From: Coriobacteriaceae bacterium
GTDB taxonomy: Bacteria > Actinomycetota > Coriobacteriia > Coriobacteriales > Coriobacteriaceae
Assembly: GCA_902364645.1 (NCBI GenBank)
Contig: CABJEP010000005.1
Span: 81,596-145,595, forward strand
DNA length: 64,000 nucleotides
Direction of reading: 5' to 3'
In this document: piece after piece, positions 40,449 through 48,840 of the stretch
Layout: each line of letters begins with the position of its first letter
Numbering within the stretch: the stretch's first letter is position 1
Made by a program: the position numbers and the translations under genes
Notes under the pieces: model-generated
Told to the model about the DNA's origin: nothing
The model's database searches: none
Seen by the model: the letters and a program-made list of their open reading frames with translations, nothing else

Positions 40449-41318
40449 ATGGATATCGATAACTTTGAATGGTGGTATAGCGAGGGCGAGGCTCCGGACG
40501 AAGAGTGGGACGAGCCCGCGCCGTGTGACGTGTCGAGCGACGAGGACGAGACCGGCAACGATGCCGGTGTCGAGCCTGAAGCCGCCTCCGATGCCGCCGA
40601 ACCCCTAACCTTTGAACAGGCTTGGGCCCAGGCCGAGGCCGACGAGGCGAAGGCCGATGCCACGGCCACGCTCGGCGAGCCGGCTGATATGTCGATCTCG
40701 CCGGCAAAGACCCCACAGCCGCGCCATACCATCGACCCCGGCAGCACGGCATCCTTCAGCATACTCGACGTGCCCGTGCAGGGTGCCCAGGCGCCCGCCC
40801 CCACCCATCGCCCCAACCTGGCTCGCGAGGAAGACGCGGGCCGTCGCTCTCCGCTCGGCCCCATTCTCATCGCCTTTATGGCCGGCGTCATCGCTTGCTC
40901 GGCGATCGGCAGCATCTGGGGTCATGTCGAGCAGCAGCGCCAAGACGCCGCCAAGGTCGAGATGTCCGTCGAACAATCGCTCAGCCGCACGCGCTCGGTG
41001 CATGTATCGGTCGAGGTCAAGGACGGCGCGACGTGGGACACCGCGCGCGGCGACAGCCAGATGCTCGTCCATATCGTGGGTCGCACGCTCAAGGGGCAAG
41101 CGATCGACGAGTACCAATACGTCAATTCCGAAGGTGACGGCATCGAGCTCAAGCCCGGCGACTACGAGCTCACGGTCGATGAGCCGCCCGTCGCCACCGA
41201 CGGCACGCGTTACCGTGCCTCAAAGCGCATGGTTCCGGTGAGTTTTAATTCACAGGCGCCCGATACGGTCGATAGCACGCCGCAGGGCGGGTTTGACCTT
41301 TACGCTATTGCTCAATAA
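40449..41318 (+). CDS. Single-pass membrane protein with long acidic cytoplasmic region, unknown
   Basis: Protein of 289 residues, not recognised. Residues 1-130 are acidic and low-complexity (DEEWDEPAPCDVSSDEDETGND and similar), then a Pro-rich stretch, an Arg-containing stop-transfer and one membrane helix (about 135-155, SPLGPILIAFMAGVIACSAIGSI). The C-terminal ~130 residues (VHVSVEVKDGATWDTARGD, GIELKPGDYELTVDEPPV) look like a small extracellular beta domain. Topology in-to-out is inferred from the charges. It stands alone between the MerR and epimerase genes. Confidence 0.7.
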   Translation: MDIDNFEWWYSEGEAPDEEWDEPAPCDVSSDEDETGNDAGVEPEAASDAAEPLTFEQAWAQAEADEAKADATATLGEPADMSISPAKTPQPRHTIDPGSTASFSILDVPVQGAQAPAPTHRPNLAREEDAGRRSPLGPILIAFMAGVIACSAIGSIWGHVEQQRQDAAKVEMSVEQSLSRTRSVHVSVEVKDGATWDTARGDSQMLVHIVGRTLKGQAIDEYQYVNSEGDGIELKPGDYELTVDEPPVATDGTRYRASKRMVPVSFNSQAPDTVDSTPQGGFDLYAIAQ

Positions 41319-41397
41319 CTGCACCTGTCGCTCAACCCCGCCGCCAAGAGTGGGACAATAGCCCTCGACACCGTTGTTTACTATTGGAGGAAGTAGC

Positions 41398-42291
41398 ATG
41401 TCCACCGTCACTACCATCAAGCGCGGCGGCCTCACCGCGGCCATCGATTCCATGGGCGCCCAGCTCACGAGCCTTGCCCTCAACGGCAACGAGTATCTGT
41501 GGCAGGGCGACCCGGCCTTTTGGGGCAAGCATGCGCCTATCCTGTTCCCCATCGTGGGATCGCTGCGCAACAACATGGCGACATCTGCGGCCGGCACCTG
41601 CGAGATGCCGCGCCATGGACTCGCTCGCATCGTCGAGCACAAGTTGGTCGAGGTTTCGGAGGATGGCTCCTCGGTAACGTACGAGATCACTGACACGCCC
41701 GAGTTGCTCAAGGCGTTCCCGTTCCACTTTAAGCTCAACATGACCTATGCCCTGACCGGCGACGCCACGCTCACGCAGACCTTTGCCGTCACCAACACCG
41801 GCGACGTGGCCCTGCCGTTCTCGGTGGGCGGTCATCCTGCATTCAACGTGCCCGCCCCCGGTGCCGAAGACGAGGCGTTCGAGGATTACGAGCTGGCGTT
41901 TACCGAGGCTTGGACTAACGAGGCCCCCATCATCACGCCCGACGGTCTTATGACGTTCGAGGGCAGCTACAAGGCTCCCGATAACTCGGACGTGCTGCCC
42001 ATCACGCACCGCAGCTTCGATAACGATGCCATCATGTTCACCGATGTCCCGGGTTCCACGCTCACGCTGCGCGGCCGCAAGTCGGGCCACGGCGTCAAGA
42101 TCGACTTTGAGGGCTTTAAGTACATCGGCGTGTGGTCTGCCGCCAACGACGCCCCGTTTGTGGCGCTCGAGCCCTGGACCGGCCACACCACCATGGACAC
42201 CGAGGACGACGTCTTTGAGCACAAGGTCAACACCATTACCTTGGCACCGGGTGAGACGGACGTTCGCAGCTTTAGCGTTACCCTGCTCTAG
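41398..42291 (+). CDS. Aldose 1-epimerase family protein (LacX/GalM-like)
   Basis: Mutarotase-fold protein of 297 residues, start ATG 41398 after GGAGGAAG. Family landmarks: MGAQLTSLALNGNEYLWQGDPAFWGKHAPILFPIVG (about 17-52), MPRHGLARI (His of the active site, about 70-78), and FSVGGHPAFNVP (about 141-152). It interconverts alpha and beta anomers of a hexose or related sugar. Monocistronic: a structured repeat begins just after its stop. Confidence 0.9.
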   Translation: MSTVTTIKRGGLTAAIDSMGAQLTSLALNGNEYLWQGDPAFWGKHAPILFPIVGSLRNNMATSAAGTCEMPRHGLARIVEHKLVEVSEDGSSVTYEITDTPELLKAFPFHFKLNMTYALTGDATLTQTFAVTNTGDVALPFSVGGHPAFNVPAPGAEDEAFEDYELAFTEAWTNEAPIITPDGLMTFEGSYKAPDNSDVLPITHRSFDNDAIMFTDVPGSTLTLRGRKSGHGVKIDFEGFKYIGVWSAANDAPFVALEPWTGHTTMDTEDDVFEHKVNTITLAPGETDVRSFSVTLL

Positions 42292-42294
42292 AGG

Positions 42295-42470
42295 TTCCGC
42301 CGTTCTAACGAACGACGGACCGGTCGACGCTGCGCGCCACCCAGAGCGACAATTTGTCATTCAAAAGGCAAGGCATGACCAGAAGGTCTATGCCTTGCCT
42401 TTTTCATGCTAACTTGTTCGCTCTGGGTGGCGCCCGCTGGCATTGCCAAAACATCGACGCTCCCAATGAC
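42295..42470. repeat. Three-hairpin structured element, copy 1
   Basis: Starts 4 bases after the epimerase stop. Hairpin 1: TCCGCCGTTC (42296-42305)/GAACGACGGA (42310-42319). Long stem: GCGCCACCCAGAGCG (42334-42348)/CGCTCTGGGTGGCGC (42419-42433), enclosing an apical hairpin GGCAAGGCAT-GACC-AGAA-GGTC-TATGCCTTGCC flanked by A- and T-runs. The tail CATTGCCAAAACATCG ends in CCCAATGAC (42462-42470). Copies 2 and 3 are at 48254 and 63793. Confidence 0.75.
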
Positions 42471-42571
42471 TACCGTGTGTCTATTAATTTTTCGAGCTTG
42501 TGCTGCGCTGCTGGTCGCTGGCGTATATCCTGTTAAGTCGTCAGCATACGATTCAACAGGGAAGGCAGATT

Positions 42572-43498
42572 ATGCATTCTCCCCATCAACGCGACGCGCA
42601 TCCACAGCCGGTATGCAGCCGTCGCATCTTTTTGGGTAGCGCTCTCGCTGCGAGCGCTTCTGTCGTCGCCGGCGCACTTGCCGGCTGCCAGCGTCCCTCC
42701 ACGCTGGAAGTAGTTCAGTCCACGACGGGCGGCGGTCGCGACGACCTGTCCGATTCTGTGATCGGCAAGGATAAGATCCGCATCGGCATGGAGGCGGCCT
42801 ACGCCCCGTACAACTGGCAGGTTTCCGAGGCCAGCGAGTTCACGATCCCCATCGACAACGTGCAGGGCGCCTATGCCGATGGCTACGACGTGCAGATCGC
42901 CAAGATCGTCTGCAAGGCTCTCGGCGGCGAGCCCGTTGCCGTCAAGCAGAGCTTCTCGGGCCTTATCGACTCGCTCAACAACGGCCAGATTGACCTCATC
43001 ATCGCCGGCATGAGCGCCACGCCCGAGCGCGAGGAGTCCGTCGGCTTTTCCGACCCGTACTTCATTGGCTACTTTGGCCTGTTCGTAAAAGAGGGCTCGC
43101 CCTACCAAAACGCCACCAAGCTCAGCGACTTCAGCGGTGCCACGGTGCTCGGCCAAAAGGACACCATGCTCGATACCGTCATCGACGAGATTCCGGGCGT
43201 TGTGCACAAGAACCCGGTCGATTCGGTCCCCACGGTGTTCTCGAATCTGCTGCAGGGCACGTGCGACGCCGTGACCTACAACACTGAGAACGAAAAGGGC
43301 TATATGGCCCAAAATCCCGGTATCGTCCCCATCCACTTTGCCGAGGGCGAGGGCTTTAAGCAGGAGGTCACGGCAAATGTCGGTTGCCGCAAGGGCTCGG
43401 ACAAACTGCTTAAGCTCATCGACAAGACACTCAAGGGCATTAGCCAAGAGGAGCGCGACCAAATGTGGGACGCGTGCCTCGACCGTCAGCCGGCATAG
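42572..43498 (+). CDS. Polar amino acid ABC transporter substrate-binding lipoprotein
   Basis: Extracellular solute-binding protein (SBP_bac_3) of 308 residues, start ATG 42572 after GGGAAGG. The signal has RRIF followed by a hydrophobic core and lipobox LAGC with C39, so it is lipid-anchored. Domain features: IGMEAAYAPYNWQV (about 73-86), GLIDSLNNGQIDLIIAGMSATPEREESVGFSDPYF, and VGCRKGSDKLLKLIDKTL. Forms a three-gene importer with the next two genes. Amino acid specificity (for example Gln, Glu or Arg) is not readable. Confidence 0.9.
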   Translation: MHSPHQRDAHPQPVCSRRIFLGSALAASASVVAGALAGCQRPSTLEVVQSTTGGGRDDLSDSVIGKDKIRIGMEAAYAPYNWQVSEASEFTIPIDNVQGAYADGYDVQIAKIVCKALGGEPVAVKQSFSGLIDSLNNGQIDLIIAGMSATPEREESVGFSDPYFIGYFGLFVKEGSPYQNATKLSDFSGATVLGQKDTMLDTVIDEIPGVVHKNPVDSVPTVFSNLLQGTCDAVTYNTENEKGYMAQNPGIVPIHFAEGEGFKQEVTANVGCRKGSDKLLKLIDKTLKGISQEERDQMWDACLDRQPA

Positions 43499-43507
43499 GG
43501 AGGCAGC

Positions 43508-44656
43508 ATGAAAGCCATCAACCGTCTGGCCTCCTTTATCAAGGCCGACCACCGTTATGTATACCTGGGCACGAGCGTCATCGCGGCGCTCGGCCTGGCG
43601 TTTAGCCAGCGCAACCCCACACCGCTGAGCTTCTTAGCCCCCACCGGTATCTTCCAGGATTGCCTTTGGGCGATTCTTTGGGCCTGGATTGTCGTGTCGG
43701 CAGCGGCGCTTGTCACCAAGCTTATGCACTGGAGTGACTATCGCGAAAAGTCGCCGTTCGCATCCGAGCGTTTCCGCCGCGGCGCGCGCCTGGGTAGCTA
43801 TGTTGTGGTCGCTATCGCGGCGATCTTCTTTATCGACCGCTGCGTCATGTCGTTTATCGACCTGGTGCAGGTGAGCATTGTCTCGGATTCCAACCCCAGC
43901 GACTTTTTGTCGAGCCTGGTCTACATGACCTACAAGAGTGGCGATTTCTTTATCCGCGGTATCGAGATCACCATCGCGCTTGCGACCTTCGGTACCGTCA
44001 TCGCATTCTTCCTGGCGCTGCTCTTTGTGTTCCTGCGTATTCAGACCTTTGACCGCGTGGACAACGACCTGGTGCGCTTCTTTAAGAGTATCGGCCGCGG
44101 CTTTGCGACCATCTACTCCACCATCGTGCGCGGCACGCCCATGATGGTCCAGGGCCTGCTCATCTATTACGCGGGCTTTACCGTTTTGCGCGGCATGGGC
44201 TTCGAGACCGCTCAGGCCAACCAGATCTGGAGTACCTTCACCGCCGGCCTCGTCACCATCTCGCTCAACTCCACCGCCTACATGATGGAGGTCCTGCGCG
44301 GCGGCATCGAGTCCATCGATCCCGGCCAGGCCGAGGCAGCGCGCTCGCTGGGCCTGTCGCAGTGGCAGGCCATGCGCAAAGTCGTGTTCCCCCAAGGCAT
44401 TAAAAACGCGATTCCGGCGCTCACCAACGAGCTCATCATCAACATTAAGGACTCGTCGGTGCTCTCGGTCATCGGCGTGTTCGACCTTATGTACGCTACT
44501 ACCACGGTCGCCGGCGTGTACTACCGCCAGATGGAGGTCTACTGCGTGGCGCTCGTGGTCTACCTGATCCTGACACTCGTGGCGAGCCGCCTGCTCGAAG
44601 CCTTTGGCAAAAAGCTGGGCGCCGAGGCCCCTGCCACGCTGCCCAGCTCCAACTAG
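43508..44656 (+). CDS. Polar amino acid ABC transporter permease
   Basis: Permease of 382 residues, 9 bases after the binding protein. HisM/GlnP-type features: [26 protein letters not shown] and the coupling loop [34 protein letters not shown] ~120-residue N-terminal extension with extra hydrophobic segments is longer than in typical members (about 220-250). Confidence 0.9.
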   Translation: MKAINRLASFIKADHRYVYLGTSVIAALGLAFSQRNPTPLSFLAPTGIFQDCLWAILWAWIVVSAAALVTKLMHWSDYREKSPFASERFRRGARLGSYVVVAIAAIFFIDRCVMSFIDLVQVSIVSDSNPSDFLSSLVYMTYKSGDFFIRGIEITIALATFGTVIAFFLALLFVFLRIQTFDRVDNDLVRFFKSIGRGFATIYSTIVRGTPMMVQGLLIYYAGFTVLRGMGFETAQANQIWSTFTAGLVTISLNSTAYMMEVLRGGIESIDPGQAEAARSLGLSQWQAMRKVVFPQGIKNAIPALTNELIINIKDSSVLSVIGVFDLMYATTTVAGVYYRQMEVYCVALVVYLILTLVASRLLEAFGKKLGAEAPATLPSSN

Positions 44657-44678
44657 GCGCAAGACGAGGAGAATCATC

Positions 44679-45464
44679 ATGGCAGATACCGCCACTACCG
44701 GCACTGCGGCAGCCGTGCAAAACCAAGAGCCGCTTATCCGCGTCGAGGGCCTGCGCAAGAGCTTTGGCTCATTCGAGGTACTCAAGGGCATCGACCTGTC
44801 CGTCAATTCCGGTGAGGTTGTCACCATCATCGGCGCCTCGGGCTCGGGCAAATCGACCTTCCTGCGCTGCCTCAACCTGCTCGAGACCCCGGACGCGGGC
44901 CACATCTGGTTCCACGGCCAGGACCTCACGGCCGAGCGCTGCAACATCAACAAATTGCGCGAGGACATCGGCATGGTGTTCCAGGGCTTTAACCTGTTCA
45001 ACAACATGGATGTGCTCGACAACTGCACGCTCGCGCCCGTCACGCTCAAAAAGATGAGCAAGGCCGAGGCCGAGAAGGTCGCGATGGAGCATCTGACGAG
45101 CGTGGGACTCGAAAAGTTCGCGCACGCCGCCGTTGGCCGCCTGTCCGGTGGTCAAAAACAGCGCGTGGCCATCGCTCGTGCCCTATGTATGAATCCGCAG
45201 ATCATGCTGTTCGACGAGCCGACCTCCGCGCTCGACCCCGAGATCGTGGGCGAGGTGCTCGAGGTCATGCGCAAGCTCGCCGCCGACGGCATGACCATGG
45301 TCGTCGTCACGCACGAGATGGCCTTTGCCCGCACGGTGTCCGACCGCGTGGTCTTTATGGACAAGGGCGTGGTGCTCGAGGATGCCGCGCCGGCCGAGCT
45401 CTTCGGCAACCCCAAACACCAGCGCACTCGTGAGTTCCTCTCTCGCTATCTCGAGGACAAATAA
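44679..45464 (+). CDS. Polar amino acid ABC transporter ATP-binding protein, GlnQ-like
   Basis: ATPase of 261 residues, start ATG 44679 22 bases after the permease stop. Walker A GASGSGKS (52-59), signature [13 protein letters not shown] (about 153), Walker [15 protein letters not shown] (about 172-185), and [13 protein letters not shown]. Powers uptake by the two preceding components. Confidence 0.95.
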   Translation: MADTATTGTAAAVQNQEPLIRVEGLRKSFGSFEVLKGIDLSVNSGEVVTIIGASGSGKSTFLRCLNLLETPDAGHIWFHGQDLTAERCNINKLREDIGMVFQGFNLFNNMDVLDNCTLAPVTLKKMSKAEAEKVAMEHLTSVGLEKFAHAAVGRLSGGQKQRVAIARALCMNPQIMLFDEPTSALDPEIVGEVLEVMRKLAADGMTMVVVTHEMAFARTVSDRVVFMDKGVVLEDAAPAELFGNPKHQRTREFLSRYLEDK

Positions 45465-45489
45465 CCGACCGCAAACGCTTACGTTGCAG

Positions 45490-45515
45490 GGCCGCTCCCG
45501 TGGGGCGGCCTTTGT
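45490..45515 (+). terminator. Terminator after the amino acid transporter operon
   Basis: GGCCGCTCC, loop CGT, GGGGCGGCC, then TTTGTC (about 45491-45515), 25 bases after the ATPase stop. Confidence 0.6.
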
Positions 45516-45536
45516 CGTCACAATCGAAAGGATGTC

Positions 45537-46952
45537 ATGGCCGAGGTTTGGCGCTTCTTTGCGCATGAGGACGATTTTGCCGATATAGACGAAGTCAGCG
45601 CGTGCGAGCGCTTGGGCCGCGTGCTGTCGTTTCCGACCATTTCGAGCATGGATGCCGAGGCGGTGGACTGGCAGCCCTTCGACGACCTGCGCGCCTATAT
45701 GCAGCAGGCCTGGCCGCGCGTGTTTGCGGCGGGCGAGGTCGAGCTTATCGACCACTCGCTGTTGGTGACGCTTGTCGGCTCCGACCCTGCTCTCAATCCC
45801 GTTATGCTCATGGGCCACATGGACGTGGTCCCCGTGGTGCCGGGTACCGAGGCCGACTGGACGCACGCCCCCTTTAGCGGGCACGTGGACGACACCTACA
45901 TTTGGGGCCGCGGCGCTATCGACATGAAGGATCAGGTCGCAGGCATTCTCGAGGCGGTTGAGTATGCATTGGCGCACGGTTGGGAGCACAAGCGTTCGCT
46001 GTTGCTCGCCTTTGGCCAGGACGAGGAAACCACGCAGTACGGCGCTGGAGCTATCGGCCGCGTGCTCGAGGAGCGCGGTGTTGAGCTCGAGTTCCTGATC
46101 GACGAGGGCGACTACCGCATCGTTCCGGCTGCCGAGTACGGCGCGGGCGAGGGCTGGCTTATGCATGCCGACCTGGCCGAAAAGGGCTATGCCGATATCG
46201 TGCTCAAGACGAAGAGCGCGGGCGGGCATTCGTCTAACCCCTACGGCGGCACGTCGCTCGAGGTGCTCAGCCGTGCCATCGCCGCAATCTGCGATATCGA
46301 GTGGCCGACGCGCGTGACCGATCTGCTTGCCGCGCAGCTTGTCGAGCTGGGGCTCTACACGGCGGATGAGATTGCCGCCAACGGGGGCGCCATTGTCCGC
46401 GATTGCCTCGCCAGCAAGAAGCTCTATCCGCTGGTGACGACCACCTGCGCGCCCACGCAGATCGAGGGAGGCAGCGCCGGCGCCAACGTGATGCCGCAGG
46501 ATATGTGGGCCAACATTAACTTCCGCATGCTCGAGGGCACGAGCGTGGCCGACGTTGTGGCGCGCTGCCGTGAGGCGGTTGCCGGGGCGGACCTTGCCGG
46601 TCGTGTCGAAGTGGAGCTGGGCCCCGGCAGCTCCGAGCCCTCGCCGTCCCCGCGCATCGGTGGTCCCGGCCTCGAGGCGGTTCGCTCCATCGCCGCCCGC
46701 TATTTCTGCGATCCAAAGGGGACGGAGGAAAACGGATCATCCGAGCCGTTGGCGATTGTCCCCTCGACCGTGATCGGCGCGACCGACGCTGCCAACTACC
46801 AGCACATTTGCTCCGAATGCATTCGTTTTTCGGCGTTTGTGGTCGACGATGACGAGTGCGACCGCGGCGTCCACGGCACCAACGAGCGCATCACCCGCCG
46901 CGCCTACCTCCAGGGTGTTCGCTTCCTCATCGCCCTGCTCCATACGCTCTAG
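45537..46952 (+). CDS. M20-family metallopeptidase/aminoacylase
   Basis: Zinc peptidase of 471 residues related to the PM20D1/carboxypeptidase S group. Metal and catalytic residues: H94 and D96 in GHMDVV, D129 in GRGAIDMKD, and E163/E164 in FGQDEETTQ. The C-terminal metal His lies near the end (GTNERITRRAYLQG context). No signal peptide, so cytoplasmic. Near residues 393-405 the peptide GTEENGSSEPLA looks like an insertion carrying an inverted DNA repeat (AGGGGAC 46717, GTCCCCT 46758). Next to an amino acid importer, it may hydrolyse dipeptides or acylated amino acids. Confidence 0.88.
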   Translation: MAEVWRFFAHEDDFADIDEVSACERLGRVLSFPTISSMDAEAVDWQPFDDLRAYMQQAWPRVFAAGEVELIDHSLLVTLVGSDPALNPVMLMGHMDVVPVVPGTEADWTHAPFSGHVDDTYIWGRGAIDMKDQVAGILEAVEYALAHGWEHKRSLLLAFGQDEETTQYGAGAIGRVLEERGVELEFLIDEGDYRIVPAAEYGAGEGWLMHADLAEKGYADIVLKTKSAGGHSSNPYGGTSLEVLSRAIAAICDIEWPTRVTDLLAAQLVELGLYTADEIAANGGAIVRDCLASKKLYPLVTTTCAPTQIEGGSAGANVMPQDMWANINFRMLEGTSVADVVARCREAVAGADLAGRVEVELGPGSSEPSPSPRIGGPGLEAVRSIAARYFCDPKGTEENGSSEPLAIVPSTVIGATDAANYQHICSECIRFSAFVVDDDECDRGVHGTNERITRRAYLQGVRFLIALLHTL

Positions 46953-46986
46953 AATCCGACAAAGGGACTCTCCCTTTGTCGGATTC
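46952..46986. repeat. CAAAGGGAC-family palindrome, copy F (perfect, covarying arms)
   Basis: GAATCCGACAAAGGGA, loop CTC, TCCCTTTGTCGGATTC. It starts on the last base of the M20 stop codon. The outer arm is ATCCGA/TCGGAT instead of the TGTGA/TCACA of other copies, so pairing is kept while sequence changes. Confidence 0.8.
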
Positions 46987-47026
46987 CGTGCGGGTTGTAT
47001 GCAGGTTTGCCTGCGCACGCTATCAT

Positions 47027-47101
47027 GTATGGGTTAGACCGCAACTATGTACCCCCATACGCGAAGGGATGCGCATGTATCTGAAGATCGACATGTTCTA
47101 G
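47027..47101 (+). promoter_or_regulatory. prfA leader: inverted repeat and very short ORF
   Basis: GTATGGG (47027-47033) and CCCATAC (47054-47060) form a dyad. Just after it, GAAGGG precedes ATG 47069, which opens a 10-codon frame (MRMYLKIDMF, stop at 47099-47101). The frame may be a leader peptide of the release-factor gene, but so short a frame could be chance. Confidence 0.25.
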
Positions 47102-47183
47102 CCGGGCTTTACCCCCGCAGCGGCGCCCCGCGCCCCATCAATTCTGCCGATTTTCACCTTCACGCATATAAAAGGAGTCCGTC

Positions 47184-48251
47184 ATGCGCGACAAGCTCGA
47201 AAAGATCATCAAGGCCTACGAGGAGCTCGAGAAGAAGCTTTCCGACCCAGCCGTCGCCTCCGATATCAAGGAGTTCACGCGTCTCAACAAGGAGTACGCG
47301 CACCAGTCCGACCTCATCGCTGCCTCGCGCGAGTACATCGGCGCGCTCGATGACATCGAGGCTGCCAAGGAAATGCTCCACGATACTACCGATGCCGATG
47401 AGAAGGAGATGCTCCAGATGGACATCTCCGAAAACGAGGCCAAGCTTCCCCAGCTCGAGGAAGACATCAAGTACATGCTCATCCCGAGCGACCCCAACGA
47501 CGACAAGAACACCATCGTCGAGATTCGCTCCGCCGCCGGTGGCGACGAGGCGGCCATCTTCGCCGGCGACCTGTACAAGATGTATCAGCGCTTCTGCGAG
47601 TCGCGCGGCTGGAAGACCACCGTGCTCGACTCCAGCCCCAGCGAGGCCGGCGGCTTTAAGTCCATCGAGTTCAAGGTCGAGGGCGACCGCGTCTACTCCG
47701 TCATGAAGTTCGAGTCCGGCGTGCACCGCGTCCAGCGCGTTCCCAAGACCGAGTCCCAGGGTCGCATCCAGACCTCCACGGCAACCGTCGCCGTGCTTCC
47801 CGAGGCCGAGGAGATCGACGTTCAGATCAACCAGTCCGACCTGCGCATCGATACCTACTGTGCCTCCGGCCCTGGCGGTCAGTGCGTTAACACCACCTAC
47901 TCCGCCGTGCGCATCACCCACCTGCCCACCAACACCGTGGTGCAGTCGCAGGAACAGCGCTCCCAGATCCAGAACCGCGAAGTCTGCATGCAGATGCTGC
48001 GCGCCCGTCTGTACGAGATGGAGCTCGAGAAGCAGCAGGCAGAGCTCGGTGCCGAGCGCCAGAGCCAGATCGGCCACGGCAACCGTTCCGAGAAGATCCG
48101 TACCTACAACCAGCCCCAGGACCGCGTGACCGATCACCGCATCGGTTTCAACTCCACCTACAATGGCGTCCTCCTGGGCGACCAGCTCGGCACCGTCATC
48201 GAGGCGCTCGCCGCCGCCGAGCGTGCCGAGAAGCTGGCACAGGCAGTCTAA
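47184..48251 (+). CDS. prfA: Peptide chain release factor 1
   Basis: RF1 of 355 residues, normal length, start ATG 47184 after AAAGGAG. The GGQ motif that triggers peptide release is at 231-233 (GPGGQCVNTTYSA). The stop-codon reading tripeptide, P(A/V)T in most RF1 proteins, is PKT at 187-189 (RVPKTESQGRIQTS). It recognises UAA/UAG. PrmC, the enzyme that methylates the GGQ glutamine, is encoded 590 bases downstream. Confidence 0.97.
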   Translation: MRDKLEKIIKAYEELEKKLSDPAVASDIKEFTRLNKEYAHQSDLIAASREYIGALDDIEAAKEMLHDTTDADEKEMLQMDISENEAKLPQLEEDIKYMLIPSDPNDDKNTIVEIRSAAGGDEAAIFAGDLYKMYQRFCESRGWKTTVLDSSPSEAGGFKSIEFKVEGDRVYSVMKFESGVHRVQRVPKTESQGRIQTSTATVAVLPEAEEIDVQINQSDLRIDTYCASGPGGQCVNTTYSAVRITHLPTNTVVQSQEQRSQIQNREVCMQMLRARLYEMELEKQQAELGAERQSQIGHGNRSEKIRTYNQPQDRVTDHRIGFNSTYNGVLLGDQLGTVIEALAAAERAEKLAQAV

Positions 48252-48253
48252 GT

Positions 48254-48459
48254 TCCGCCGTTCTACCGAACGGCGGACCAGCCGACGCTGCGCGCCGTCC
48301 AGAGCGACAATTTGTCATTCAAAAGGCAAGGCATGACCAGAAGGTCTATGCCTTGCCTTTTTCATGCCAACTTGTTCGCTCTGGACGTCGCTCGCTGGCA
48401 TTGCCAAAACATCGGCGTTTCCTTGGTTGTCAAATGATCCGTAGGGAGTCATTGGGGAC
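48254..48459. repeat. Three-hairpin structured element, copy 2
   Basis: Begins 3 bases after the prfA stop. Hairpin 1 TCCGCCGTTC/GAACGGCGGA (48254-48277), stem GTCCAGAGCG (48297-48306)/CGCTCTGGAC (48377-48386), and the same apical hairpin as copy 1. The tail has CATTGCCAAAACATCGGCG and ends with GTCATTGGGGAC (48448-48459). The rest of the gap to prmC (48460-48840) is relatively AT-rich; I see no gene or convincing site in it. Confidence 0.75.
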
Positions 48460-48840
48460 ATTGCTTTGAGATGTTATTCAGTCGGCTGTTATGGCATTTG
48501 AGCTGCTTACCTGCTTAAGGTAATTGACGGCATATATCTGCTATCGAAAATATTGCTCGAAAAATTGTCCAAGAAGTCGCGGGGCGATTTTTGATGGGTC
48601 GCGCGTCAAGTGATTTGGCAAGTTCTTGGTTAGATATTGGTCAGTTTTGGGGCAACCTTGCCAAAAGCTTGACGGATGCAGATTTAGACGTCGACGAATG
48701 AACACTCTAGGCAGGCTCCAAGCAAAATTCTGGGCTGATTCTCGATAATCGCCTTCAATCGTCCCTTGCCAAGCGCTGGCCTCGCTTACAATCTGCTCCG
48801 ACATTCGCGCGCCGCCCGGCGCTTAAGAGGGGAGGGCCCC

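Noticed and set aside
42475-42571. Riboswitch or T-box upstream of the amino acid ABC transporter
   Set aside because: No specifier, T-box sequence or terminator/antiterminator pair was visible; the space is mainly the end of the structured repeat and a short leader.
48541-48804. 87-codon minus-strand frame in the gap before prmC
   Set aside because: No ribosome binding site, no recognisable motif, and it overlaps the likely prmC leader. I cannot support it as a gene.
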